This document shows positions 34,761 through 44,853 of a DNA stretch of 64,000 nt, one piece after another. The notes under the pieces were generated by a model that had not been told where the DNA came from, did no database searches, and saw nothing but the letters and a program-made list of their open reading frames with translations. Position numbers and translations under genes: made by a program. How positions within the stretch are numbered: position 1 is the stretch's first letter; every line of letters begins with the position of its first letter. Source of the stretch: Fremontodendron californicum (Eukaryota; Streptophyta; Magnoliopsida; Malvales; Malvaceae); the NCBI GenBank assembly GCA_030761205.1, contig JAULJL010000010.1, forward strand, positions 1,617,001 to 1,681,000, given 5' to 3'.

Positions 34761-37023
34761 ATATTATGTTATGTCAGTTGCATTTGAAGGGAAATATAAA
34801 ATCTATTGCACTTTAGATTTTGGAAAGAAATTAAACTTTGAATTGTTCTTTTGTTTGACGGAGACTTGGCCTTTGCAATTTAGCTTCATTTAAGCTCCGT
34901 TTTAGTTTAGAAGATCTTGTTAGAAATTTTCTATCAGAGTGAAATGACGCTGCTATAGACTATCAAATAAGTAAAATTGAATTTCCCTCAATACAATATA
35001 GTTTGTAATTCTCTACTTTCTATCTTATTTATCATCCTATCTTTCTTCAAAACTACTTTAAATTGCTTACAATGATGAGCTTATTTTCGTACATATGCTT
35101 TAAATTGCCTAAATTACATTCATTAAGATGATTCAATACATAGGATTCGGGTTCGGCTTCATTAAGATGATTCAATAGTAATATTCGAATTTAATGCGGA
35201 TAATAAGTGAATTCAGATTTTAAAACAGATTTACAAATTCAAATTCAATATTACAAAAAAAAAAAAAAAAAGATGTTCGATCCGCTCCTCCTTAATTTCG
35301 TCCCGATAAACTTCAGTGGCTTTGCTTTGCTTTCGCCTGTCTTTTCAGCCATTGTTGATTGTTTGAGATCCTTCTTATTAGGATTTTGCAATGCTAAATG
35401 AGAATAACACGTTTTCTCTATATTTTCAATGCTATCATATCGTACTCTATATTTATGACCAGCAACCTCCAAGAAGATGTATATATAATTTTGACATGGA
35501 AAAATACAAACCAGAATAAAAAGCAAACTGGGGACAAGGATCTGACATGCAAGTCGCAAGTTGCTGATTCATGGATGTTGATCGATACTTTTACTTGCAA
35601 CAAAACCTACATGCACGGAAACTCCCCTATTAGTGTTGTAGAAATTTGAAAAATGCCAAGAAAATACTTATATCCACTAAAACTCATCTAAAAACTTGAA
35701 ATAAAAATATAGTGTTATCTGCAACCTCTCAGAAGAAGTCACTCTTTTCGCTTATCCTTAACCAGACATATTCAATAACCTTGAGTAGTTAGCAGGTGAT
35801 TAAGGACTAAAGGGGAGGATAAATAGTTGGAAATGCACATAGAATTATTATATATGGTCTATTAGTCCTTCACTCATCTTTAACGTATCTTATATATATA
35901 AAACACCTTAAACACGATTATAATACGAAAAAATAACACAAACACGATATGAATAATACATGGATTGCCAGATATATGTCTGACATTTCTTGGACTTCGT
36001 TCTTCATACAAGTATGATACTTTAATCCTCAAAATTAGCATAAAAAATCATCCAAAACATAACATGTTGTGTCTGACATCCTACCTAAACATAGCCGGTG
36101 GGTGACAAGCTGACATCCATGAACTAACCTAGCTTGTTAAAAATAAGCTGCTTTACCCTTCTTTTTTTCTGATAGTTTTTCTTTGATAGTTAAGTTACAA
36201 GCTACTTTGCCTCAAAAAGGGAAATGAAAAGGCAAAGCTGGGTCACCATGAAAATGATGAATGAAACATCGGAACTGCGGACCATAGCCAACCCAAAAGG
36301 CTGTTGCAGCCTAACGACATCTTAGGAGGCCCAAAAGGCTACTTAGCCCGAAAGCTCAAAACCTAAATATAACTCCAGAGGGCAGAGGCTGTAAGGGAAG
36401 CACGTACACAAACATGAAATAAGTGGCGGAAAACTACTGCAGCCAGTTAATACAAGACCAAGAGTACTGTCTCTTAACCTCCTCTCAATAATTGATTCAA
36501 TATCTTATCCAACTGATCCAGGCCACAGATCCATTATCAATATCACCTTAGAAGTCCTTAAATTGGTTCCTAGCTTTTATATGTTTTTAGTTAAACCCTT
36601 TGTAAAGCAAAGAAAGATCATTGAAAGATCCTTTGCTCCCTCAATCAAATTCACTTGTTATTAACATTTTTCCTAAACCATCTGTTCTTTTATTCAAAAG
36701 ATTCCCTAAAAAAGTTATTCCCATGCTTATGCTAGTAGATGTAGACTAGGCAAAACTAATGGATTTACTTTCATTAGCTTCACCCCGAAAGGTTAAACAT
36801 TAATTACTGCTGGATTGACCCATTAACAAGTTAGATTAGAATCCAAGTAGTCAGCCATTAATAAACCTACAGGTTGAATTTCTATACTGGTCTATTGCAG
36901 ACATCTTTTGTTCTTTCAATATGAAATCTAACCACAAAGGAATCAGAAAGGCTAGCTAGCTAGCTAGCTAGCTAGGCATCTTCTTTTGACAATTTGTCAC
37001 TTCTTTAGGTAAATATTGGAGAG
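34761..37023. other. Intergenic DNA; no gene supported
   Basis: Includes a perfect (GCTA)n tract at 36951-36975 and a short piece of the CGTGTCGTG-type repeat near 35905-35960. The minus-strand frame at 35251-35559 shows a short charged stretch but no domain. A less AT-rich part at 36200-36420 repeats CCCAAAAGGCT but has no frame. Confidence 0.45.
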
Positions 37024-37185
37024 CTATATTATCCGGACTCGAGAATAAGTGTCAGATATGGGTATGTGTCCAAAACAAGTATATTCAATTTTTTCATATA
37101 TTTAAAAAATCATACTCTCATAATGTGTCGACATATATGTCGGATACTGATACTTTAAAAAAAATGAAAAATTTGGATAACATAG
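37024..37185 (+). mobile_element. MITE family 1 copy
   Basis: Starts CTATATTATCCGGACTCGAG and ends TTTGGATAACATAG. It contains GTCAGATATGGGTATGTGTC and TATGTCGGATACTGATAC. Confidence 0.75.
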
Positions 37186-39077
37186 TTAAGAGAGTAGCAA
37201 CCATGAAATGATGAGAACAATCTCTACCAAGGGAAAAAAATGGGAAACCGTCCGTGTTACTTTAGAAGAAAGAAATAAGGTGATAAAGGATTCCAAATCT
37301 TAGCAAGATGAGGTAAAACAATATAAGTGCATATTCGCTCCACATTTAACTCAAGCCACTGTCATCCAATGATTAGCCCCCAAAACTACGTTTCTATTGT
37401 TCTTTGACGCCAACTAGCCAACAATAACAACTAATATTATGTAACAAAAACAAAAAGTGTATTCTGACAACCATAGCTTCCTGAGCCTCATTGCGACTTG
37501 CCAATATAGAAGGAAATATTGGTCAAGTGAGAGTGAAAAGATCCTATTTACGGCAGAGCAACCAGAGTTATATGGTGAGAAATTATAGCTAAGCCTAAGT
37601 ACTCATGTTAAAGTATGAACTAAGTACAAACAATTAACATATATCTGCTTATAGTATGAATTTAAACAAGAAAGCATATAGGTACAAAATGATATAAAAT
37701 TTTCCGTACTTCTTTAGCTTGGAAGCAATTTCTGGATTCTAGCAGTGAAACATACACATGATCGCAGTCCCACTTCCAAAAGGCCAGTCCATCCAACAAG
37801 GTTCAGGGCATCTGCCAAGATATTATCTTCGGTTGGGAATCTAAATGCCTCACATTCCAAGCAGTAATTTACATTTTAGTAAGAATTTCAGTCCATATCT
37901 TGATTGGAATAATAGAAAGTGCAAGAATGAACTGTCAAAATCTGTGTACCATAGAGGGGAAAAAGATTTAACAAAAATACCGCAAATGATAAGATTCATC
38001 AGCAACAAGATCTTCCAAGATTTGGTAGCGGTACAGTCTGATATGCCTACGACAAACTACATAAATTTCTATCACTATTGACCTTGATTATTTAATTTAT
38101 TACATCAAGTCTGCAGAACAACTAAGATGGTAGTTTGAGTGTTACTTAAATAACCTAGCTTTAATGTAAAGAAGAATGGACCTCATGCATAGTCCTAGTC
38201 CTAGCTTTAATGTAGCAAAGTTTGAGTGTTACTTACATAACCTCATGCATCAGATAATCACTTTGTTATCCAGATACATTTATGGTTCACTATGGAAACA
38301 ACAAGATAAAATAGACACACATATTAAAGAACTTGACACAATTAAGACTAGAGCATTAATCAACACGTTAATTAATTATGGCTTAACTGACAGCCAAGCA
38401 GAAAGACCATTAATTAACACGTTAAACAATTATGGCTTTGTATGTAAAACTTGAAATACCAAAAGGAAACCTTATGTGTCGATCTGCACCTTTTAGTTTT
38501 GCTTCGAAACTCCATTTCATTAGCTTAAAATTCAACCCTCTTCTTCAGTTTAATAAGCAAGGCACGCCATAATCTTTCTTTCACAAGAAATTCATCATAA
38601 CTTGGGTAGCTACTTCAAGGTTTCAATTTTCTTTTGGGAAAAAATTGAAGAGCAGATTGATTTTTAATACTTCAGTCCAAACAAAACTTGATATCAAAAT
38701 CAACATTGAGATGCTGCTAATGATAGTACACTTCCCCCTAAACCCCACCCAAAAAAAAGGGGGGGGGGGGGGGGAGAAAAAGAAAGGGAAAAACCGACAA
38801 AGATCATTCATAACAAAGTGAGACCGATTGCCCCTTATCCGAAAGGCCAACTGCCTATTGCTGTCTTTGCTGGGAAATGGTGGGATAATAATACTACCCA
38901 TACAGCTTTAGCATTGCAAATAATTTTGCAGGAGTGCCTACTCGGATTAGTCCACGCTCATGGAACAGTGCCAAGTCCTGCTAAGGGAGCCATAAAAGTT
39001 GGCTGGCTGACTGGTGACTGAACAATAAGGCCATGAGTTGTATGTTTCTGAAAGCCAGCTAGAACCCTTAGCAAAGG
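37186..39077. other. Intergenic DNA with one coding-like fragment
   Basis: At about 37690-37850 the minus strand can be read as a short peptide (CEAFRFPTEDNILADALNL followed by VGWTGLL) that then shifts frame; it may be a relic exon, but I cannot name the family. A run of about 16 G lies at 38759-38774. The plus frame at 38818-39021 is not recognisable. Confidence 0.35.
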
Positions 39078-39093
39078 TTAACCAAGAGTGGAA

Positions 39094-39219
39094 TTCGGGA
39101 TTTAGCTCAATTAGTTCATGCAGTGACTTTTAAGAGGTGACATCTAGTAGGCTTAGAGTTCGAATCTCAACATATGCAACTCCTTATCCGATTGCGGTTT
39201 CCTTTGTACCAAAAAAAAG
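39094..39219 (+). mobile_element. tRNA-derived SINE with ~15-bp target duplication
   Basis: A box TTTAGCTCAATTAGTTCATG, B box AGAGTTCGAATCTC and a tail ending in eight A. Flanked by TTAACCAAGAGTGGAA (39078-39093) and TAACTAAGAGTGGAA (39222-39236), a target duplication with one mismatch. About 126 bp. Confidence 0.8.
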
Positions 39220-39236
39220 GCTAACTAAGAGTGGAA

Positions 39237-39633
39237 AAATTCTTCAATGCCTGTAACACAAGAATAAAAGAAAAAGAAACTATGACAAAGTAAATTATTG
39301 CACTTTTGAAGCTGCTAGAACTTCAGTCTTATTGACCTCATGCTTTAATTATTCTGATGATCCCTTTCAAGCTAAAAAGAAAATGGATAGCATTATCTTT
39401 AGCTAATACAACCACTGGTTTGTTTAATGCATCATTAGAACACAACACAGAATGAGTTTGCTCCAGCTAATAGTATCTACATCTGATATTTCTTTTCACT
39501 AATTATTAACTAACATGGCAAATCCCACTTGCCACTGACCTAATTAAGCAGTACGGTTTGGTTTAAAAATAAAAAATAAGGATTGTCCTTCTGCTGCTCT
39601 ATCTTGTGGTGAAAAATTCTGAGGAAAGCTTTT
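39237..39633. other. Intergenic DNA, no gene seen
   Basis: Unremarkable AT-rich DNA between a SINE and a foldback element. Confidence 0.45.
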
Positions 39634-39958
39634 TATGGTGAGCTTATCGTAGGCTTCATTACATATGTGATTTATCATGTTTATATATAATTTTTATCAT
39701 ATTTATATGTAAAAATGAAATCACATATGTAAAAAAAAAAATTACACTATTTAAAAAATTACATATAAACATGACAAATATGTCATGTTTATATGTAATT
39801 TATCATGTTATATGTAATTTGCCATATTTATATGTAATTTATCATGTTTATATGTAAAAAAAATTACATATAAACATGATAATTTTATATAATTTATCAT
39901 GTTTATATATAATTTTATCATATTTATATGTAATGAAATCTATTTTAAACTCACTATA
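39634..39958. mobile_element. Foldback MITE built on a 20-bp minisatellite
   Basis: Ends TATGGTGAGCTTATCGTAGG and its imperfect complement finishing AAACTCACTATA. Between them the word ATCATGTTTATATGTAATTT or close variants occurs about eight times, in direct and inverted orientation, so nearly the whole element can fold on itself. It is flanked by TA on both sides, compatible with a Stowaway-like insertion (inference). Confidence 0.65.
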
Positions 39959-40284
39959 AGAGAACTTACTCTAGAACTCCTTGTGGTTCCTAAGTGGACG
40001 GGTCACACTATACTCTGCCCTTTTGGAGAATATATTCGCCCAACTGGCTCAAGCCCACCACACTTTTTCCTCCTGCTTATAAGGATCTCCTTTCATTATA
40101 TCTCTCCCATACCACTCCTTGACCTCAAGTAATCTTCTTTGAGAGAAAACAACCCATCTTTTTCCCTTCCATAAATTTTTTCCAAGTTTTAATTTACTGA
40201 TCACCCTTTCTTTCAAATTCAAGCACCGACAGATATAGTTCTTTAATTTTTCAGCCTGTCATTCTTCAGAGCTTGTCAATAAAA
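39959..40284 (+). promoter_or_regulatory. Promoter and leader of the RADIALIS-like gene
   Basis: Lies directly upstream of the start codon. C/T-rich patches typical of plant leaders are present; no certain TATA box was identified. Confidence 0.4.
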
Positions 40285-40542
40285 ATGGCATCCAATTCTC
40301 TCACTTCTTCACGTTTCTCTAGCTCCTCATGGACACCTAAGCAAAACAAAACGTTCGAGAAGGCTCTGGCTAAATATGACCAGGACACTCCTGACCGCTG
40401 GCATAATATTGCTAAGGCTGTGGGTGGAAAGTCAGCTGAGGAAGTCAAGCTGCAGTATGAGATCCTAGTCAGGGATCTCAAAGACATTGAGTCTGGCCGC
40501 TACCCTTATCCATATCCAAGTGGGAACAGGAGCAGCAATTAA
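40285..40542 (+). CDS. RADIALIS-like single-SANT/MYB protein
   Basis: Small nuclear SANT/MYB-like protein of the RL (RSM) family; the founding member RADIALIS antagonises larger MYB proteins (DIV, DRIF) by competing for partners. 85 residues, the normal size. The SANT domain is at about residues 13-62, with the tryptophans in SSWTPKQNKTFEKALAKYD and TPDRWHNIAKAVGGKS and the signature EEVKLQYEILVRDLKDIESG. A Pro/Tyr-rich tail follows. The start is the second in-frame ATG (40285, MASNS), as in the family; an earlier ATG at 40273 adds only four residues. Single coding exon as read. A 3' untranslated intron, common in this family, cannot be fixed here. The particular family member is not assigned. 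Confidence 0.92.
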   Translation: MASNSLTSSRFSSSSWTPKQNKTFEKALAKYDQDTPDRWHNIAKAVGGKSAEEVKLQYEILVRDLKDIESGRYPYPYPSGNRSSN

Positions 40543-42204
40543 AGGTGTGAGTATAAAAACAGCGGTAAATTGTGCTACTTACTTTGTACTACCTAATACT
40601 GAGCCCCAATAAATAATCTCAGCTCACATCCAAAAACCACTTTCCATGAGTATTTACAGCCCCTTTTCAATTGTCAAACATTTGCAAGTTATCCTCAAAC
40701 ACTTCAGATAACTAAGAAGTGAAGAACAAATTTCATATTCTTGAGTTTCACATTCCTAACAATGCAGCTGTAATTCTACAAAGAATCTGTAGCTTGGGGG
40801 TAAAAAAAAAGTTGCGGATATTGAAATTCGAAACCCAAATTTGTTATATGTTATTTTTTAAGAACGATTGCATCAATCAACCAATCAACCGGAGTAAGTC
40901 TACAGTTTTGCGTCTAAAGAAAAAGTGACTCTGAGAATTATCATAGATGGGATATCCATGAAGTATATCCTTACCCAGAAGAACTCTTAGATCATACATT
41001 GCCATTCCCAGAGACCTTAAACATTGATAGCTTAAGTCCCCTTGTGGGTCCATAGAATATAATCAAGAAAAGTGGGGAATAAGAACTCTTCAAGTGCCGG
41101 TTTTTTCTGTGGCCCATCAATTTTTTTCTTTTTCCTACTGAGCATTAGGCAAACATCCTGTTCACCTAACTGCTTATCAAGTTATCATTTATATTTAATG
41201 TTTTTCCCTGACAAAACTACTTGGAACTACTTATCCTGTCTCTGAGCCAAACAAAGCCCATATGAGATCTAATCTTTACCCTTTTTAGATAACATATTAA
41301 TGGTCCTATCTCTTATACATTACCAGTTCAAAGAATTCCCTTGTGAGAATATAAAATGGACAACCCTCTTTCTAAGTCACTTGCAACGTTTTTTTTTATT
41401 ATAATTTTCTGCATTTGTCTTTACACAAGACCAATCCCAATTGCTTTCCAACCTATCTGGAACTATTAGCTGCATTATAACCTAAACTGATAATGTTTTT
41501 AATGTTTTTATATTTTCTTTTGGATCTTAAACATTTGTGTTTTTGTCATAACATTCTTTTATTTGTTTTCAAGGTTTTCAATGGAGCATATAAATTTTTT
41601 ATTTTTTATTTTTATACATTGATAGTAAATAAACGGGTTAAAAAATTATCATATATTTTATTTTTTATAAAATTAGTTTTTTTCATTTTTTTAAATATAT
41701 TTATAAAATATGTGACATTTTGCTAACTCCGTTTATGAAATTTAAAATTTTTATTGATAATAAATGTGATTTTTTTTTATTAAAAAATCAATAAAATTCC
41801 TTTTCTAAAGTCTAACATAATTTTCTATTTGTCTTTTCAGATTTCCTGAAGAGTCAAAGACTATAGTGAAAGAACTTGAAGCAGCCAGAGACCTCAGTTG
41901 CAGAAAGACTAGCATAGTAGAATATTCCCCACCAAGAAAAAAAGCAAAAATTAAAAAAAAATAAAAAAGAATTATTCCCCACTGTAATATCATAATAGCT
42001 GTTGTTACTATTTGCTCTTTAATTTTATCTCTTCGTATTTTCCTTTGACCTTGTCCAGATTAATTAAAATGTTAAATATTTTATTAAGGATATATATTAT
42101 ATAATTTGCTTTGTTTACTAAAATATTATTACTTAACTTTAAAAAGCCAGAATCTGATTACGAGTTAGAATTAAAAGAATAATTAGCAGTGAATTATCGA
42201 AAGT
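40543..42204. other. Intergenic DNA downstream of the RADIALIS-like gene
   Basis: The left end should contain the 3' untranslated region. The remainder is AT-rich with poly-T runs; no coding frame has recognisable content. Confidence 0.45.
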
Positions 42205-42570
42205 GTGTACAAAATTACAAACAAAGCTACAAAGGTTATAAAAAAACTACAAAGATGATCAAAAAGCCATAAAAATATTAAAATTGTTATAAAAGTTATC
42301 AAAAATATTATTAAAATTGCTAAAAGTATTACATAAATTATTTAAAAAAAAAACGTTAGAAATATTATAAAAAAATATTACAAAATCACCAAAAACGTTG
42401 CAAAAGTTACAAAAATACAATTGGTTATAAAAAAAAATAAAGGTATTCAAAATATTATAAAAGTTACCAAAAACATTATAAATGTTATAAAAATATTACA
42501 AAGATTACAAAAATACGTTACAAAGTTACCAAAAACGTGACAAAGGTTATAAAAAAAAAATACTATAAAA
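42205..42570. repeat. Degenerate A-rich minisatellite, period ~11-12 bp
   Basis: The plus strand is dominated by variants of AAAGTTATAAAAATATTAC and AAAGTTACCAAAAACGTT, repeated some thirty times without exact phase. Strand composition is strongly skewed (A-rich on plus, T-rich on minus). The minus-strand frame through it is an Asn/Phe-rich low-complexity shadow. Confidence 0.7.
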
Positions 42571-43106
42571 GATAATCTGTGACATTAATAACATAATGCA
42601 TACGTGAAAATAATAATAATCAAGTTCAGGTGGTAAATTATTGGCTTGTTATATGTATAAATAAGGATCCATTTAACAGGTGTCTATAGGTACTAGTTAA
42701 GAATTATTTATTTATCATTTTAGAATTGTTTTTTTTGCATTTAATACATTACTTTTATTGAATTCAAGAAACAATAATGCATTTATTATATTTTTTTCTA
42801 TAAATACCACATTAACTAGTGCCACTTGGTACTGTTTAACATTTTCCTATAAATAATTATAATTTTAGTCTTAAATATTTATGTGTTTTTAACTTTTAAT
42901 TTTAAATGTTTGAAAATTATTATTTCGATCCTAAATGTTATAAGATGATTATGTCATTGATTTTAACATTAATTATCAAATAAATTTATTAACAAAATGC
43001 ACACATAAAAATAATAGTGATCATGTGACATTATATATTTATATTGGAAGTCGCATAAAGATTAATTTCAAGAATGGGGTTTGATGAAATTATTTAATAA
43101 AAAGTA
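42571..43106. other. AT-rich intergenic DNA, no gene seen
   Basis: Nothing recognisable apart from A/T runs. Confidence 0.45.
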
Positions 43107-44293
43107 TATACACTATATTAAAGCAATTCCCTTCAATTTGAGGGGGATTGCTTCATTTTTAGCAACTTCATTTTTTTTTTTAAATCGGTGAAAAAAAGAG
43201 AGAAAAATAAAAATTTATGTATTTGTGTCGTATTTCTGTTATTTTTTCGTGTTTTAAAGTTTAAATTGAATCATTATAACGAATTATGCAAAATATCCCT
43301 TATAACTTTTAAAGTAAAATATAAATATCTAAAATTACCAAATTTAATCTAAATAAATAATAACTCTCAATCATTATACAACACATGACACAAAATTAAG
43401 AGTTATTTGAATAGTGTCAATTAGACATAGCAATTTCGGATACAACATGATTATACGACACTAACACATGGAAAAAAAATCAAAACACGACACGATACGA
43501 AAAATAACATGAAAACAACACAAACAGACGAACGTGTGTTACTTTTTCGTGTCATAATCGTTTTCAAGATATTATATATTCATATAAATTTTGATACGTT
43601 AATAATTTGTTTTAAGTAAATTTTGACACTTTCGTGTTTTCATGTCGTGTTCGTGTTAATTTTCATGTTGTGTTTTAATTATTTTTCTATATTGTGTTTG
43701 TATCGTATAATCATGTTGTATCCGAAATTGTCAAGTCTAATTGATACTATTCAAATAACTTTCAATTTTATGTCACGTGTCGTATAATGATTGAGAGTAT
43801 TGTTTGTCTAAATTAAATTTGATAATTTTAGATATCTACATTTTACTTTAAAAGTTATCCTCAATTGAATATATTTTGTATAATTTATCATATTAATTTA
43901 ATTTAAACTCTAAGTTCATTGACTTAAGAATTGGATTATTGCATTTGCATCTGTTATATATTAATATAAAAATCATGTTCAAAACTTATTCTTTATATTT
44001 TTATTTTGTATATTTAATTTTATTTTTTTGCATGAATTTAAATTATGAATTAATAATTTTAAAAAATAAATATATAAAACACATTAATTCAATATACATT
44101 ACGTAATAAAATATAAAATTTTCAAATACATTTAAATTATATAATTTATGGATAATTATTTTTAACATAATTTTTAAATTAATAGATAATATGATAAATC
44201 AATAAATTATTAATACTATTATTAATTTTTTTATTTTTTTTTATAAAATATTAAAACAAAACATCCTCGAGCAAAGCCGGGCTAACATACTAG
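43107..44293 (+). mobile_element. Non-autonomous Helitron (~1.2 kb)
   Basis: The left end TATACACTATATTAAAGCAA resembles plant Helitron 5' ends. The right end has a degenerate hairpin (CTCGAGCAAAGCCGGG), then CTAACATACTAG with terminal CTAG at 44290-44293 followed by T, as expected for insertion between A and T. No RepHel coding sequence is present. The left boundary is less certain than the right because the usual TC is not clear. Confidence 0.6.
43258..43912. repeat. Long imperfect inverted repeat inside the Helitron
   Basis: The left arm (to about 43550) and the right arm (from about 43600) are reverse complements over roughly 300 bp; for example CAATTTCGGATACAACATGA at 43431 pairs with TCATGTTGTATCCGAAATTG near 43712. 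The centre is near 43585 and contains CGTGTCGTGTTCGTG-type words seen elsewhere in the window. It may be a separate foldback element nested in the Helitron. Confidence 0.75.
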
Positions 44294-44853
44294 TGCTCTT
44301 TAAATTCAACTATTTTACTTTTTTTATTAGTAATATCTTTTTTCTCTATGTATCTAATTTTTGTAAGTCCTATATATATTAAAATATAAACCAAAATCTA
44401 TATAAGTTTGAACAATCACATGGTTTAGAAAAAGAAAAAAAAACATATTAATTGATTCCTTTTTAATTTTCATTAATATTAATTAATAACTCATTGATAG
44501 TAGTAATATATATATATATATATATATATATTTCTTTCAGCCAAATTAAAATGAACAAATAAAACCCAAAAAATAAAAAACACATTTTTCGGGTCGGTTC
44601 TCGGCCGTTTCAGGTCCCAATTGGATTATTCTCCAAGCAAAAAAGGTTTTTCCTCCCATTGGGTCAAATTTCAACCGTTTAAACCCTAGCAAGCAGCAAC
44701 CAGGGTTTAAGCTGGCGCACTTGTCCCCGTCTCTGAGAACTCACTTAATCCACTTCTTCCTCTCCTTATGATTCGAAATCCAATCCTGGCTCACTGTAAA
44801 TCAGCCCATTAACTCAAAATTTGTGTACTTTTTTTTTTGTTGCTTAATCACCC
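44294..44853 (+). promoter_or_regulatory. ATAD3 promoter and leader, with telo-box
   Basis: A telo-box AAACCCTA lies at 44681-44688, with a further AGGGTTT at 44703 on the opposite strand sense. Telo-boxes are common in promoters of plant housekeeping and mitochondrial biogenesis genes. A (TA)n tract occupies about 44509-44530. Confidence 0.5.

Noticed and set aside
35251..35559. Minus-strand 102-codon frame near a poly-A run
   Set aside because: Mixed hydrophobic and charged low-information sequence without a recognisable family; poly-F end comes from the A run.
38759..38774. Run of about 16 G as possible quadruplex or regulatory DNA
   Set aside because: A plain homopolymer in AT-rich DNA, likely length-uncertain; no supporting context.
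38818..39021. 67-codon plus-strand frame with relatively balanced base composition
   Set aside because: No domain, no splice partner, no conserved start context.
42259..42450. Asn/Phe-rich peptide on the minus strand, prion-like at a glance
   Set aside because: It is the translation of an AT-rich minisatellite and changes character in every frame.
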